From Streptomyces roseirectus (lineage in GTDB: Bacteria > Actinomycetota > Actinomycetes > Streptomycetales > Streptomycetaceae): a stretch of DNA of 64,000 nucleotides. Shown piece after piece: positions 18,188 to 26,710 of the stretch; within the stretch, counting starts at the first letter, position 1; the number at the start of each line of letters is the position of its first letter. The DNA is taken from contig NZ_CP060828.1 of the NCBI RefSeq assembly GCF_014489635.1, forward strand, positions 1,922,001 through 1,986,000. The letters run 5' to 3'. The position numbers and the translations under genes are program-made. Under the pieces are notes generated by a model that saw nothing but the letters and a program-made list of their open reading frames with translations, did not search any database and was not told the origin of the DNA.

Positions 18188-19212
18188 TTGCTTGCCTCCG
18201 CGCGCTTGCGGACCCACGTGTTGAGGAGGGTCGCGAGGAGCAGCATCGCTCCGAGGAAGAACTTGAACCAGTCGGGGTTCCACTCGGCGAAGACGATGCC
18301 CTTGCTGGTCATGCCGAAGATGAGCGCGCCGACCGCCGAGCCGACGGCGCTGCCGTAGCCGCCGGTGATGAGGCAGCCGCCGATGACGGCCGCGATGATG
18401 TAGATCAGCTCGTTGCCGACGCCCTCGCCGGACTGGACGACGTCGTAGGACAGCAGCAGGTGCTGGCCGGAGATCCAGGCGCCGAGGGCGACGCCCATGT
18501 AGAGGCCGATCTTGGTCTTGGTGACGGGGACGCCCACCGCGCGGGCGGCGTCCTCGTTTCCGCCGACGGCGAAGATCCAGTTGCCGGCGCGGGTGCGCAG
18601 CAGGATCCAGGAGGCGAGGGCGACCAGTCCGAGCCACCACAGGATGGTGACCTTGAAGTCGACGCCGCCGACCGTGAGGGTGGAGGCGAAGACGTCACGG
18701 GCGGAGGGGAAGCCCTCCATGTCGGCGATGGACTTGGTGGACACCGTGTCGTCGATCAACTTGGTCAACCCGAGGTTCAACCCGGTCAACATGAGGAACG
18801 TGCCGAGCGTGACGATGAAGCTGGGCAGTTTCGTGCGGGTGAGCACGAAGCCGTTGAAGGCGCCGATCGCCAGGGTGACGAGCAGGGACACGCCGACGCC
18901 GACCCAGACGTTCGCGGTCATCTGGTAGCTGAACATCGACGAGGTCAGCGCGGACGAGGTGACCAGGACGCCGGCCGACAGGTCGAACTCGCCGCCGATC
19001 ATCAGCAGGGCGACGGGGACGGCCATGATGCCGATCGTCGAGGACGCGTACAGGACGGTCGACAGGCTCGCGGCGCGCAGGAAGCTGTCCGCGGTGACCG
19101 CGAAGAACAGGAACACGGCGACCGCGCCGACGACCGAGCCCAGTTCGGGGCGGCCGAGGAGGCGGCGCAGCGGCGAGGTCTCCAAGAGGCGTTCGTCGGT
19201 GGTGGCGCTCAT
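18184..19212 (-). CDS. sugar ABC transporter permease (CUT2 type)
   Basis: A 342-aa integral membrane protein of the branched-chain/ribose permease superfamily, with about 8-10 hydrophobic segments such as [19 protein letters not shown] and [20 protein letters not shown]. The latter, with GEFDLS, is the conserved CUT2 permease motif near residue 75. It forms the membrane channel for the ATPase and binding protein encoded on either side. Both junctions overlap by 4 bases, so the three subunits are translationally coupled. Confidence 0.93.
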   Translation of the reverse strand: MSATTDERLLETSPLRRLLGRPELGSVVGAVAVFLFFAVTADSFLRAASLSTVLYASSTIGIMAVPVALLMIGGEFDLSAGVLVTSSALTSSMFSYQMTANVWVGVGVSLLVTLAIGAFNGFVLTRTKLPSFIVTLGTFLMLTGLNLGLTKLIDDTVSTKSIADMEGFPSARDVFASTLTVGGVDFKVTILWWLGLVALASWILLRTRAGNWIFAVGGNEDAARAVGVPVTKTKIGLYMGVALGAWISGQHLLLSYDVVQSGEGVGNELIYIIAAVIGGCLITGGYGSAVGSAVGALIFGMTSKGIVFAEWNPDWFKFFLGAMLLLATLLNTWVRKRAEASK

Positions 19213-20213
19213 CGGGTGCCCCGCTCGGTGTACTGGGCGAGCCGGGCGGCCTGGTCCTTGGTGATGATCTGGGGGCCGGTCAGGACGGGCTTGCCGCCGC
19301 CCAGGACGTCGTCGTTGTACTTGTAGAGCCACAGCAGGTCGACGGCCTCGTAGCCCTGGAGGTAGGGCTGCTGGTCGACGGCGAAGCCCAGGGAGCCGTC
19401 CGCGAGGCCCGCGGCGACCTTGGCGTTGAGGTCGAAGGTGTCGATCTCGGCCTTGCTGCCGGCGCTCTGCTTGGCCTTGACGGCGGTGTCGGCGTAGGGG
19501 GCGCCGAGGGTGACGACGGCGTCGACGGCGGTGTCGGCCTGGAGCTTGGCCTCGATCGCGGACTGCACGTCGGGCATGTTGGTGCCGGTGACGTACAGGT
19601 TCTGGACGGTGCCGGTGAACGTCTTGGCGACGCCCGCGCAGCGCTGTTCGTGGCCGACGTTGCCCTGTTCGTGCAGGACGCAGACGGCCCGCTTGCGGCC
19701 CCGCTTGTTCAGTTCCTCGCCGACGGCCTCGCCGGCGACGGTCTCGTCCTGGCCGATGTGGGTGAGCGCGCCGAACGCCTTGGACTCGGCGGAGCCGGAG
19801 TTGACGGTGATCACCGGGATGCCGGCCTTCTTCGCGCGCGCGACGGCGGCCTTCAGGGCGTCCGGTTTGGCGAGGGTGACGATGATGCCGTCGACCTTCT
19901 TGTCGACGGCCGCGTCGACGAGCTGGGCCTGCTGCTGGGCCTCGTCGTCGTGGGAGTACAGGAAGTTGATGTTGTCCTTGACGGCGGCCTGCTTGGCGCC
20001 GCTCTGGACGATGTCCCAGAAGGTGTCCCCGTCGCCGGAGTGGGTGATCATCGCGAAGGTCCAGCGGGGTGTGTCCACCGCTGCCCGTCCGCCCGCCGAC
20101 GCGGCTTTGCGGGCGTCCTCGGCGCGCTTGCCACCGGTGCTGCTGCACCCCGCGAGGGACACGCAGAGCGCCCCCGCAACCGCGATCCCTGCCCAGGTCC
20201 GAAACCGTGCCAC
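19209..20213 (-). CDS. sugar ABC transporter substrate-binding lipoprotein
   Basis: A 334-aa periplasmic-binding-protein-type lipoprotein. The signal peptide VARFRTWAGIAVAGALCVSLAGC ends in the lipobox LAGC, so it is anchored outside the membrane. The mature protein shows the two-lobed type 1 fold (GDTFWDIVQSGAKQAA, DGIIVTLAKPDAL, GQDETVAGEAVGEEL) shared by ribose, xylose and inositol binders. The GTG at 20213 gives a clean signal peptide; longer in-frame starts run into promoter DNA. The ligand is unknown; the neighbouring dehydrogenase favours a sugar or cyclitol. The palindrome TGTCCGGACA lies about 140 bases upstream of the start. Confidence 0.92.
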   Translation of the reverse strand: MARFRTWAGIAVAGALCVSLAGCSSTGGKRAEDARKAASAGGRAAVDTPRWTFAMITHSGDGDTFWDIVQSGAKQAAVKDNINFLYSHDDEAQQQAQLVDAAVDKKVDGIIVTLAKPDALKAAVARAKKAGIPVITVNSGSAESKAFGALTHIGQDETVAGEAVGEELNKRGRKRAVCVLHEQGNVGHEQRCAGVAKTFTGTVQNLYVTGTNMPDVQSAIEAKLQADTAVDAVVTLGAPYADTAVKAKQSAGSKAEIDTFDLNAKVAAGLADGSLGFAVDQQPYLQGYEAVDLLWLYKYNDDVLGGGKPVLTGPQIITKDQAARLAQYTERGTR

Positions 20214-20350
20214 GAGGCCGTGCCCTTCTTGCCGTCTTGCCGTGTTCTGCCGTACGCCCGCACGCGGTGACCGCTCACCGGACGCAAACGCCCCAGTATC
20301 GAACACGGGGCGCGCGCGGCACGCGACCGGGGACCGCGACTCGGTCGCAT

Positions 20351-20360
20351 TGTCCGGACA
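20351..20360. promoter_or_regulatory. GntR operator candidate, TGTCCGGACA
   Basis: A perfect 10-bp palindrome inside ATTGTCCGGACAT, upstream of the ABC-transporter operon. The same 13-base string occurs at 21267-21279 beside the GntR gene. HutC-type GntR proteins bind palindromes with a similar GTC/GAC layout. Confidence 0.6.
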
Positions 20361-20405
20361 TTGGGACTTATCGGCCTCCCGACACGCGCGCGTGGAGACG
20401 CGAAA

Positions 20406-20435
20406 AGGCCCGCGCGAGTCGCCTCGCGCGGGCCT
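20406..20435 (-). terminator. hairpin terminator after the GntR gene
   Basis: A 13-bp perfect stem, AGGCCCGCGCGAG pairing with CTCGCGCGGGCCT, with a TCGC loop. On the minus strand it is followed by a short CCTTTTCG U-tract. It begins about 20 bases beyond the GntR stop. Confidence 0.75.
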
Positions 20436-20453
20436 CACGGCCGTACGGCGTCC

Positions 20454-21218
20454 TCAGGGGCGCACGAGGAGCTGGAACTCGAACGAGTAGCGGGTCGGGC
20501 GGTAGATGTGGTCGCCGAACTCGACGGCCCGGCCGGTGTCGTCGAAGGTGGTGCGCTGCATGGTGAGCAGGGGGGCGCCCTCGGGTTCGGCCAGGCGCTC
20601 GGCCTCGCCCGCGGTGGCCGCGCGGGCGCCGATGGACTGGCGGGCGCTGTGGAGGGTGATCCCGGCGGCGCGCATGAGGCGGTAGAGGCCGGTGGCCTCC
20701 AGCTGGCCGGTGTCGAGGTCCAGGAGGCCCGGCGGCAGGTGGTTGCACAGGTACGCCATCGGTTCGCCGTGCGCCAGGCGCAGCCGTTCGACGCGCTGGA
20801 CGTCGCTCCCCTCGGCGACGGCGAGCGCGGCGGCGACCTCGGCGCTCGCCTGGACGGTGGTGTTGACCAGGACGGTCGTCGCGGGGCGCTGGCCGGCCGC
20901 CTCCAGGTCGTCGAAGAGGCTGCTCAGTTCGAGGGGCCGCTTGACCTGGCTGTGCACCACCTGGGTCCCGACGCCCCGGCGGCGCACGAGGAGCCCCTTG
21001 TCGACCAGGGACTGGATGGCCTGGCGGACGGTCGGGCGGGAGAGGCCGAGGCGCGCGGCCAGCTCGATCTCGTTGCCGAGGAGGCTGCCGGGGGTGAGCG
21101 AGCCGTGCTCGATGGCCGCCTCCAGCTGCTGGGACAGCTGGAAGTACAACGGCACCGGAGAGCTTCTGTCCACGCGGAGTTCGAGCTGCACGGTCGGGTC
21201 CACTTCTGGTTTCGGCAC
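20454..21218 (-). CDS. GntR-family (HutC subfamily) transcriptional regulator
   Basis: A 254-aa regulator. The N-terminal winged helix includes PLYFQLSQQLEAAI and the recognition region LAARLGLSRPTVRQAIQSLVDKGLL, near residues 20-85. The C-terminal UTRA effector domain is shown by VQRVERLRLAHGEPMAYLCNHLP and the ending YRPTRYSFEFQLLVRP. HutC-type members usually repress catabolic genes until a sugar phosphate or similar ligand binds. It lies between the transporter operon and a divergent dehydrogenase gene, and both control regions carry TGTCCGGACA, so it probably controls both units and itself. Confidence 0.92.
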   Translation of the reverse strand: MPKPEVDPTVQLELRVDRSSPVPLYFQLSQQLEAAIEHGSLTPGSLLGNEIELAARLGLSRPTVRQAIQSLVDKGLLVRRRGVGTQVVHSQVKRPLELSSLFDDLEAAGQRPATTVLVNTTVQASAEVAAALAVAEGSDVQRVERLRLAHGEPMAYLCNHLPPGLLDLDTGQLEATGLYRLMRAAGITLHSARQSIGARAATAGEAERLAEPEGAPLLTMQRTTFDDTGRAVEFGDHIYRPTRYSFEFQLLVRP

Positions 21219-21268
21219 GGCCCGAGCGTAGCCGTGGGGTCCGTCGACGGGAAGCCGCGCAGTCAGAT

Positions 21269-21278
21269 TGTCCGGACA
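21269..21278. promoter_or_regulatory. second GntR operator candidate, TGTCCGGACA
   Basis: The same palindrome as at 20351, in the divergent gap between the GntR gene and the dehydrogenase gene. It ends 6 bases before a TTGACA -35 box at 21285, a position suited to block transcription in either direction. Confidence 0.6.
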
Positions 21279-21284
21279 TGCTGA

Positions 21285-21314
21285 TTGACAGCGCGCGGCC
21301 CACGACCTCACTTT
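21285..21314 (+). promoter_or_regulatory. promoter candidate for the Gfo/Idh gene
   Basis: A consensus -35 TTGACA at 21285-21290 and a weak -10 (CACTTT, 21309-21314) 18 bases later would start the transcript at or next to the ATG at 21321. No ribosome-binding site is present, so the mRNA may be leaderless. Confidence 0.45.
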
Positions 21315-21320
21315 GTCCTC

Positions 21321-22331
21321 ATGCGTATCGGGGTCATCGGGACGGGCCGCATCGGCACCATTCATGCGAACACACTGAGGCGGAACCGCGAGGTCGGTTC
21401 CCTGATCCTGACGGACGCCGATCCCGCGCGGGCGCAGAAGCTGGCGCTGCGCCTCGGCGAGACGGCGGCGCCGGGCATGGACGAGATCTTCCGCTGGGGC
21501 GTGGACGCCGTGGTGATCACCGCGTCCACGGCCGCGCACGCCGAGCTGATCGGCCGCGCCTCGCGCGCGGGGCTGCCGGTGTTCTGCGAGAAGCCGATCG
21601 CCCTCGACCTGCCGGGCACCCTGCACGCGCTCGCCGAGGTCGAGGCGGCCGGCACGGTGCTCCAGATGGGCTTCCAGCGGCGTTTCGACACCGGCTACCT
21701 GGGCGCCCGCGAGGCCGTCCTCGCGGGCCGTCTGGGGCGGCTGCACACGGTGCGCACGGTGACCTCGGACCAGACCCCGCCGCCCGCCGACTGGCTGCCC
21801 GTGTCCGGCGGGATCTACCGGGACGACCTGATGCACGACTACGACGCGCTGCGCTGGGTGACCGGGCGCGAGGTCACCGAGGTGTACGCCACGGGCTCCG
21901 ACGCCGGTCCGCCGATGTTCCGCGCGGCGCGCGACGTCGACACGGCGGCGGCCGTGCTGACCCTGGAGGGCGGCACGCTGGCGACGGCCACGGCGACGCG
22001 GATGAACGGCGCCGGGTACGACGTCCGCATGGAGCTGGCGGGCGAGCTGGACCAGATCGTCGTCGGCCTGGACGAGCGGACCCCGATCGCCTCCACCGAG
22101 CCGACCGGGCCGCCCGCCGCCGACAAGCCCTGGAGCAGCTTCCTGGAGCGTTTCGCGCCGTCCTACGAGGCCGAGCTGAACGCCTTCGTCGAGGTGGTCC
22201 GGGGCGAGCGCGCGAACCCCTGTGACGGCCGCGAGGCGCTTCAGGCGCTGCGGATCGCGGAGGCGTGCGCGACGTCCCTGCGGGAGCGCAGACCGGTGCA
22301 CCTGGCGGAGATCGCGGGGGCGTACGCGTAG
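21321..22331 (+). CDS. Gfo/Idh/MocA-family dehydrogenase, inositol-2-dehydrogenase-like
   Basis: A 336-aa NAD(P)-dependent enzyme. The start MRIGVIGTGRIGTIHANTL is the Rossmann motif. VFCEKPIALD near residue 90 is the family signature. GGIYRDDLMHDYDALRWVTG holds the DxxxHD active-site Asp/His of IolG-like enzymes. It probably oxidises the sugar or cyclitol taken up by the ABC transporter next door; myo-inositol is one possibility, not proven. ATG at 21321 is preferred over a GTG at 21285 because the protein then begins with the fold. It is divergent from gntR and shares its operator region. Confidence 0.87.
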   Translation: MRIGVIGTGRIGTIHANTLRRNREVGSLILTDADPARAQKLALRLGETAAPGMDEIFRWGVDAVVITASTAAHAELIGRASRAGLPVFCEKPIALDLPGTLHALAEVEAAGTVLQMGFQRRFDTGYLGAREAVLAGRLGRLHTVRTVTSDQTPPPADWLPVSGGIYRDDLMHDYDALRWVTGREVTEVYATGSDAGPPMFRAARDVDTAAAVLTLEGGTLATATATRMNGAGYDVRMELAGELDQIVVGLDERTPIASTEPTGPPAADKPWSSFLERFAPSYEAELNAFVEVVRGERANPCDGREALQALRIAEACATSLRERRPVHLAEIAGAYA

Positions 22332-22342
22332 ACCGGGAGCCG

Positions 22343-22354
22343 CGCATATATGCG
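22343..22354. repeat. 12-bp palindrome CGCATATATGCG
   Basis: A perfect palindrome 12 bases after the dehydrogenase stop and before the convergent P450 gene. A near-identical copy, CGCATAAATGCG, lies after the hydroxypyruvate isomerase gene at 47979. Function unknown. Confidence 0.5.
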
Positions 22355-22440
22355 TACCGGCGTCCGCCTTCAAGGCCGACCGACCGGTTTTCCGGCCGGT
22401 TCCACCGCCAAAGCTCACCCCCACGCCGCCCACGCCCCCT

Positions 22441-23622
22441 TCACCACCGCACCGGCAGACTCCGCACGCCCCGTATCAGCAGCCCCGGCAGCCACTCCCC
22501 CGGCGGCCCGTCCGGCGCGAGACCGGGGGCGCGCTCCAGGAGGGAGGTGAGCGCCGTGCGGGCCTCCAGGCGGGCCAGCGGGGCGCCGAGGCAGTAGTGG
22601 ATGCCGTGCCCGAAGGCGAGGTGGCCCCGGGTGTCGCGGCGGGGGTCGAAGCGGTCGGGGTCGGGGTAGCGCGCGGGGTCGCGGTCGGGCGCGGCGAGGC
22701 CGATCAGCACGTGGTCGCCCTGTTCGAGGGCGACGCCGCCGATCTCCAGCGGCTGGGCCGCGTACCGGAACGTCGCGTTCTCCACCGGCCCCTCCCAGCG
22801 CAGCGTCTCCTCGATCACGCCGTCCAGGAGGCCGGGGTCGGCGCGCAGGGCGGTGAGGTGGGCGGGCTGGGTCAGGAGCGTGTGCACGGCGTTGGTGATC
22901 AGGTTGGCGGTCGTCTCGTGGCCCGCGATGAGCAGCAGGAACGCCATGCCGCGCAGTTCGCCCGCGGAGAGCCGGTCGCCGTCCTCCGCGGTGACGCGGA
23001 TCAGGTCGCTCAGCAGGTCGTCGGTGGGCCGGGCGCTGCGCTTGTCCTCGATCAGCTCGGTCAGGTACGCGCCGAGGCGGGCGAACGCCTCGGGGCCCGC
23101 GTCCGGCCCGCTGGGCGCGACGGCCTCGGTGGACATCGCCCGGAACGCCGCGCGGTCCGGCTCGGGGACGCCGAGGAGTTCGCAGATGACGGTGATGGGC
23201 AGCGGGTAGGACAGCGCGTCCACGAGGTCGGCGCGCCCGCGCGGGATCATCTCGTCGAGCAGCGCGTCGGTGATCTGCTGGATCCTCGGGGCGAGGCTCT
23301 GGACGCGGCGCGCGGTGAACGCGCGCGTGACGAGCGCGCGCAGCCGGGTGTGCTCCGGCGGGTCGGTGCCGAGGAGGTGACGGCCGAGCAGTACTTCCTC
23401 GGTGTCGTCGCCGATGCCGCGCTGGTCCTTGACGAGTCTGCTGTCCGCGAGGGCCGCGCGCGCCTCCTCGTACCCGACGATCAGCCAGGGTTCCCAGAGC
23501 CCGTAGGTCCCCATGAGCCGCACCCGGTGGACCGGGCCCCGTTCGCGCAGGCGCGCGTACACCGGGTACGGATCGCGCCGGAACTCCTCGCCCAGCCCTG
23601 TCAGATCGACCACATCACCCAT
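22441..23622 (-). CDS. cytochrome P450
   Basis: A 393-aa soluble P450. The I-helix oxygen-binding motif is AGHETT near residue 232, the ExxR motif is EETLRW near 280 and the heme-Cys loop is FGHGIHYCLGAPLARLE near 342. Length and motifs fit actinobacterial CYP107/CYP105-type monooxygenases, which need separate ferredoxin and reductase; neither is adjacent. It lies downstream of a two-component system with a 135-bp gap, so co-regulation is possible. Substrate unknown. Confidence 0.94.
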   Translation of the reverse strand: MGDVVDLTGLGEEFRRDPYPVYARLRERGPVHRVRLMGTYGLWEPWLIVGYEEARAALADSRLVKDQRGIGDDTEEVLLGRHLLGTDPPEHTRLRALVTRAFTARRVQSLAPRIQQITDALLDEMIPRGRADLVDALSYPLPITVICELLGVPEPDRAAFRAMSTEAVAPSGPDAGPEAFARLGAYLTELIEDKRSARPTDDLLSDLIRVTAEDGDRLSAGELRGMAFLLLIAGHETTANLITNAVHTLLTQPAHLTALRADPGLLDGVIEETLRWEGPVENATFRYAAQPLEIGGVALEQGDHVLIGLAAPDRDPARYPDPDRFDPRRDTRGHLAFGHGIHYCLGAPLARLEARTALTSLLERAPGLAPDGPPGEWLPGLLIRGVRSLPVRW

Positions 23623-23757
23623 CGCTGCCCCCTCCCGTCACCCCGACAACGGACGGCGTCACCGGGAAGTGCCCGGCACGACGAGAAACCCGAACGACCG
23701 CGCGGTGTAAGGGAGTTGGGCCGACACCCGCGAAGCACCTCCCCCGCCCTCAGCCCC

Positions 23758-24447
23758 TCACCCGTCCCCGGCCCTATCCCCGTCCCCGTCCAACAGCCCC
23801 CCGTCATAGGCGAGCAGCGCGATCTGGACCCGGTTGTTGAGCCCGAGCCGCGCGAGGATCCGGGAGACGTGGGACTTGACGGTCGCCACGCTCATGAACA
23901 GCTCCCCGGCGATCTCGGCGTTGCTCATGCCCCGCCCGACGCGCACGACGACCTCCCGTTCCCGGTCGCCGAGTTCGGCGAGCCGTTCGCGGGCGCGCGC
24001 GTGCCGGGTGTCGGCGGCGACGCCCGCGGCGTGGGCCATCAGCTGGCGGGTGACGACGGGCGAGAGGACCGGGTCGCCCGCCGCGACCCGGCGGACCGCG
24101 TCCAGGATCTCGGCGGGCGGGGTGTCCTTGAGGACGAACCCGGCGGCCCCCGCGCGCAGGGCGCGCAGGACCTGTTCGTCGGCGTGGAAGGTGGTGAGGA
24201 CGACGACCTGGGGCGCGTCGGCGCGGGCGCGCAGCCGTTCGGTGGCGGTCAGGCCGTCCACGACGGGCATCCGGATGTCCATCAGGACGACGTCGGGCCG
24301 TGTCCGGTCGGCCAGGGCCTCGACCTCGGCGCCGTCGGCGGCCTCCCCGACGATCCGGACGTCGTCGGCGCCGCCCAGCATCAGGGAGAGCCCGGCCCGC
24401 ACCAGCGGGTCGTCGTCGACGAGGAGCAGTCTGATCGTCGTGGTCAT
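23758..24447 (-). CDS. LuxR-type response regulator (NarL family)
   Basis: A 229-aa response regulator. The receiver domain has the acidic pair in LLLVDDDPLV, the phospho-acceptor Asp in VVLMDIRMP near residue 54 and the conserved Lys in FVLKDTP. The C-terminal LuxR-type helix-turn-helix is LGDREREVVVRVGRGMSNAEIAGELFMSVATVKSHVSRIL. It is the partner of the histidine kinase 40 bases upstream. The last residues are a Gly/Asp-rich tail. Confidence 0.95.
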   Translation of the reverse strand: MTTTIRLLLVDDDPLVRAGLSLMLGGADDVRIVGEAADGAEVEALADRTRPDVVLMDIRMPVVDGLTATERLRARADAPQVVVLTTFHADEQVLRALRAGAAGFVLKDTPPAEILDAVRRVAAGDPVLSPVVTRQLMAHAAGVAADTRHARARERLAELGDREREVVVRVGRGMSNAEIAGELFMSVATVKSHVSRILARLGLNNRVQIALLAYDGGLLDGDGDRAGDG

Positions 24448-24487
24448 GGGCTTACGAAATCACGTCCGGACGGCCCGGCGGGACCCC

Positions 24488-25759
24488 TCACCGCGCGCTC
24501 TCCGCCGGCCAGGGCAGCCAGGCGCGGACCTCGAACCCGCCGTCGGCCAGGGGCCCGTGCGCGAGGGTGCCGCCGGCGAGGGCGGCGCGTTCGGTGAGGC
24601 CGATGAGCCCCTGCCCGGAGCCGGGTACGTGCGGGACGTCGCCCTCGGGGGCCGGGTTCACGACGGTGACGGTGAGGCCGTCCCCGGGGGCGCCGGTGAC
24701 CGTCACGGACACCTCGGCGCCGGGGGCGTGCTTGCGGGCGTTGGTCAGGGCCTCCTGGGCGATGCGGTAGGCGGTGCGGCCGACGGAGGCGGGGACGGCG
24801 GCGGGGTCGCTGACGCGCTGGTCGAGGACGACCTTGGCGCCGGCCTCGCGGGACTCGGCGGCCAGGGACTCCAGGCCGCCGAGCGTGGGCTGCGGGCGGC
24901 CCTCCTTGTCGTCGGCGTCGCTCGCGCGCAGGACGCCGATGATCTCGCGCAGGTCCTGAAGGGCCTCGTGGGCGCTCTCCCGGATCACGCCGGCCGCGCG
25001 GGCGATCTCCTCCTGGGGCGCGTCCGGGCGGAACTCCAGCGCGCCCGCGTGGACGCTCAGGAGGGTCAGCCGGTGCGCGAGGACGTCGTGCATCTCGCGC
25101 GCGATGGCCTCGCGCGCGAGGCGCTGCGCCTGTTCGGCACGCAGGCGCGCCTCGGTCTCCGCGCGGTGCGCGCGGTCGCGCAGGCTGAGCATGAGCTGTC
25201 GTTTGGAGCGGACGAACAGGCCCCAGCCGACGACGCAGGCGCTGAGCACGAGAACGAGCAGCAGCGAGCCCAGATAGGGCAGGGTCGGGTCGGGGCGCAG
25301 CCAGTAGAACACCGGCATCACCGCGAGGGAGGCGACGCAGACCGCGACGGACTGCCTGGGGGGCCGGTGGACGACCAGGGTGAACAGGACGATCAGTCCG
25401 GCGCCGCCCGCGCTCGCGGAGACCAGGCCGACGGGGATCATCGCGACGGCGATCGCCAGCGGCCAGCGGCGGCGCAGCCACACGGCGGCGCAGCAGAGGG
25501 CGCCCACGACCTGGTCGATGACGGCGACGGAGTGCGGGAGGTGTTCCTTGGGGAGGTCGTCGACGATGAGGAGGCCCATCAGGACGGCCACGAAGAACGC
25601 GGTGAAGTCGACGAGCCAGTCGCGCACGGTGCGCCGGGGCCGCCGGCCCGCCCGCGCGGGGCCGCCGTCCTGGTCGAGTTCGGCGACGACGGCGGACGGC
25701 AGCAGCCACCGCGGCCCCTCGAACGCCCGTGTCCCCCGGTCCTGCTTCACGGTCTTCAC
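24488..25759 (-). CDS. membrane histidine kinase (HisKA_3/NarX type)
   Basis: A sensor kinase of about 423 aa. Several hydrophobic segments (FFVAVLMGLLIVDDL, AIAVAMIPVGLVSA, LIVLFTLVV, LLLVLVLSACVVGWGL) place the N-terminal half in the membrane with almost no outside domain. The phospho-acceptor His is in AREMHDVLAHRLTLLSVHAG near residue 220. The ATPase domain shows QEALTNARKHAPGA (N box) and GSGQGLIGLTERAAL (G box). It is a canonical partner for the LuxR regulator downstream. The start is uncertain: GTG at 25759 is used here; TTG at 25768 and GTG at 25750 are alternatives, none with a clear ribosome site. Confidence 0.92.
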   Translation of the reverse strand: MKTVKQDRGTRAFEGPRWLLPSAVVAELDQDGGPARAGRRPRRTVRDWLVDFTAFFVAVLMGLLIVDDLPKEHLPHSVAVIDQVVGALCCAAVWLRRRWPLAIAVAMIPVGLVSASAGGAGLIVLFTLVVHRPPRQSVAVCVASLAVMPVFYWLRPDPTLPYLGSLLLVLVLSACVVGWGLFVRSKRQLMLSLRDRAHRAETEARLRAEQAQRLAREAIAREMHDVLAHRLTLLSVHAGALEFRPDAPQEEIARAAGVIRESAHEALQDLREIIGVLRASDADDKEGRPQPTLGGLESLAAESREAGAKVVLDQRVSDPAAVPASVGRTAYRIAQEALTNARKHAPGAEVSVTVTGAPGDGLTVTVVNPAPEGDVPHVPGSGQGLIGLTERAALAGGTLAHGPLADGGFEVRAWLPWPAESAR

Positions 25760-25939
25760 GGTCGACAAATCTATGCGGCCCCGACGCCCGCCCGCCGCCC
25801 CGGAGGGGTGATCGGCTACCTAAGTCGCGGCGTCGTCGACTTTCGGCCCTCCCGCGCGCGGGAGTCCGAGCCTTCCGTAGGGACGGCGTCGCCTCTCGGC
25901 CGGTGTGCGAGGGGGGTCCGCGGGGCGAGAGTCACCTGC

Positions 25940-26143
25940 ATGAAAGCGCTGCTGGAAGTGATCGGGTTCCTCGCCCTGGCGCAGGGCGTGATGGGACTGC
26001 TGGACGAGTTGTTCGCCGACTGGGACATCGGGCTCGTGCGGCGGATCGGGTTCCTCGACGGGGTGGAGATCTACGCGAGCATCACCCTCGTCGTGCTCGC
26101 GTGCGCCCTGTTCGCCGTCGCGGAACGCCGGAAGCCCGACTGA
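25940..26143 (+). CDS. small two-segment membrane protein, 67 aa
   Basis: Begins MKALLEVIGFLALAQGVMGLL and has a second hydrophobic stretch, IYASITLVVLACALFAV, with a charged tail ERRKPD. The two helices flank a short acidic/basic loop. It is transcribed away from the histidine kinase, with GAGAG 9 bases before the ATG. I recognise no family. The last five codons and the stop lie inside a perfect 34-bp palindrome, which supports this as a real gene end. Confidence 0.7.
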   Translation: MKALLEVIGFLALAQGVMGLLDELFADWDIGLVRRIGFLDGVEIYASITLVVLACALFAVAERRKPD

Positions 26144-26161
26144 GCTCAGTCGGGCTTCCGG
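26128..26161. terminator. perfect 34-bp palindrome, bidirectional terminator
   Basis: Arms 26128-26144 and 26145-26161 are exact reverse complements, each 17 bp, left arm CCGGAAGCCCGACTGAG. It includes the stop codon of the small membrane protein and lies before the convergent RNase gene. There is no U-tract on either side. Confidence 0.8.
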
Positions 26162-26198
26162 GTCGCGCCTGTCCTTCAGGGGCTGAGCGTGGGGGTGC

Positions 26199-26585
26199 TC
26201 AGCAGCCGCGGTCGATCAGGTCGAACGTGGCGTAGTGGTCGGAGGTGTAGTAGTCCTCCTGGCTCTGCTGGCCGGTGACGATGCGCCGCGCGCCGCGGGT
26301 CGAGGAGCCCGGGGTGATCACGGTGTATTCGTGGTAGTAGCCACGGCTCTGGCTCGGCAGGACGCCTTCGCGGTTCTGGAAGACGACGCCGTCCTGCGAG
26401 TAGGGGAACGGGCCGCCCTGGTCGATCAGACGCAGGGTGGTGTACGCCTGGGACGGCAGGTCGCTGTAGCAGATGCTGCCGACCGCCGCGGCGGCGGGGG
26501 TCGCGGTGACCGCTCCGCCGACGAGGAGGGCGGACAGGGCGGCGGCTGCGACGCCGACTCGGGTGATGCGTGGGGGGAATCTCAT
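26199..26585 (-). CDS. secreted guanyl-specific ribonuclease (RNase Sa/T1-like)
   Basis: A 128-aa precursor. A signal peptide of about 35 residues ends near TPAAAAVGS. The mature 95-residue enzyme closely matches S. aureofaciens RNase Sa: GPFPYSQDGVVFQNREGVLP, then YYHEYTVITPG with the catalytic Glu, RGARR with the catalytic Arg, and DHYATFDLIDRGC with the catalytic His. Cys in SICYSD and the C-terminal Cys form the known disulfide. It cuts RNA after guanosine outside the cell. No barstar-like inhibitor is adjacent; the neighbouring 67-aa protein is a membrane protein. ATG at 26585 gives a normal signal peptide. Confidence 0.95.
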   Translation of the reverse strand: MRFPPRITRVGVAAAALSALLVGGAVTATPAAAAVGSICYSDLPSQAYTTLRLIDQGGPFPYSQDGVVFQNREGVLPSQSRGYYHEYTVITPGSSTRGARRIVTGQQSQEDYYTSDHYATFDLIDRGC

Positions 26586-26710
26586 GGGTCCATATGACGC
26601 GCGTAGAAGCTGGCATGTCAACGACAACTTCCAAGATTTTCCCGGCCCGTCCGATGAGTTTTCGGGAAGTTAACCTGCGGCTAGGAGACGGCCGGGATTT
26701 CGTACGACCG

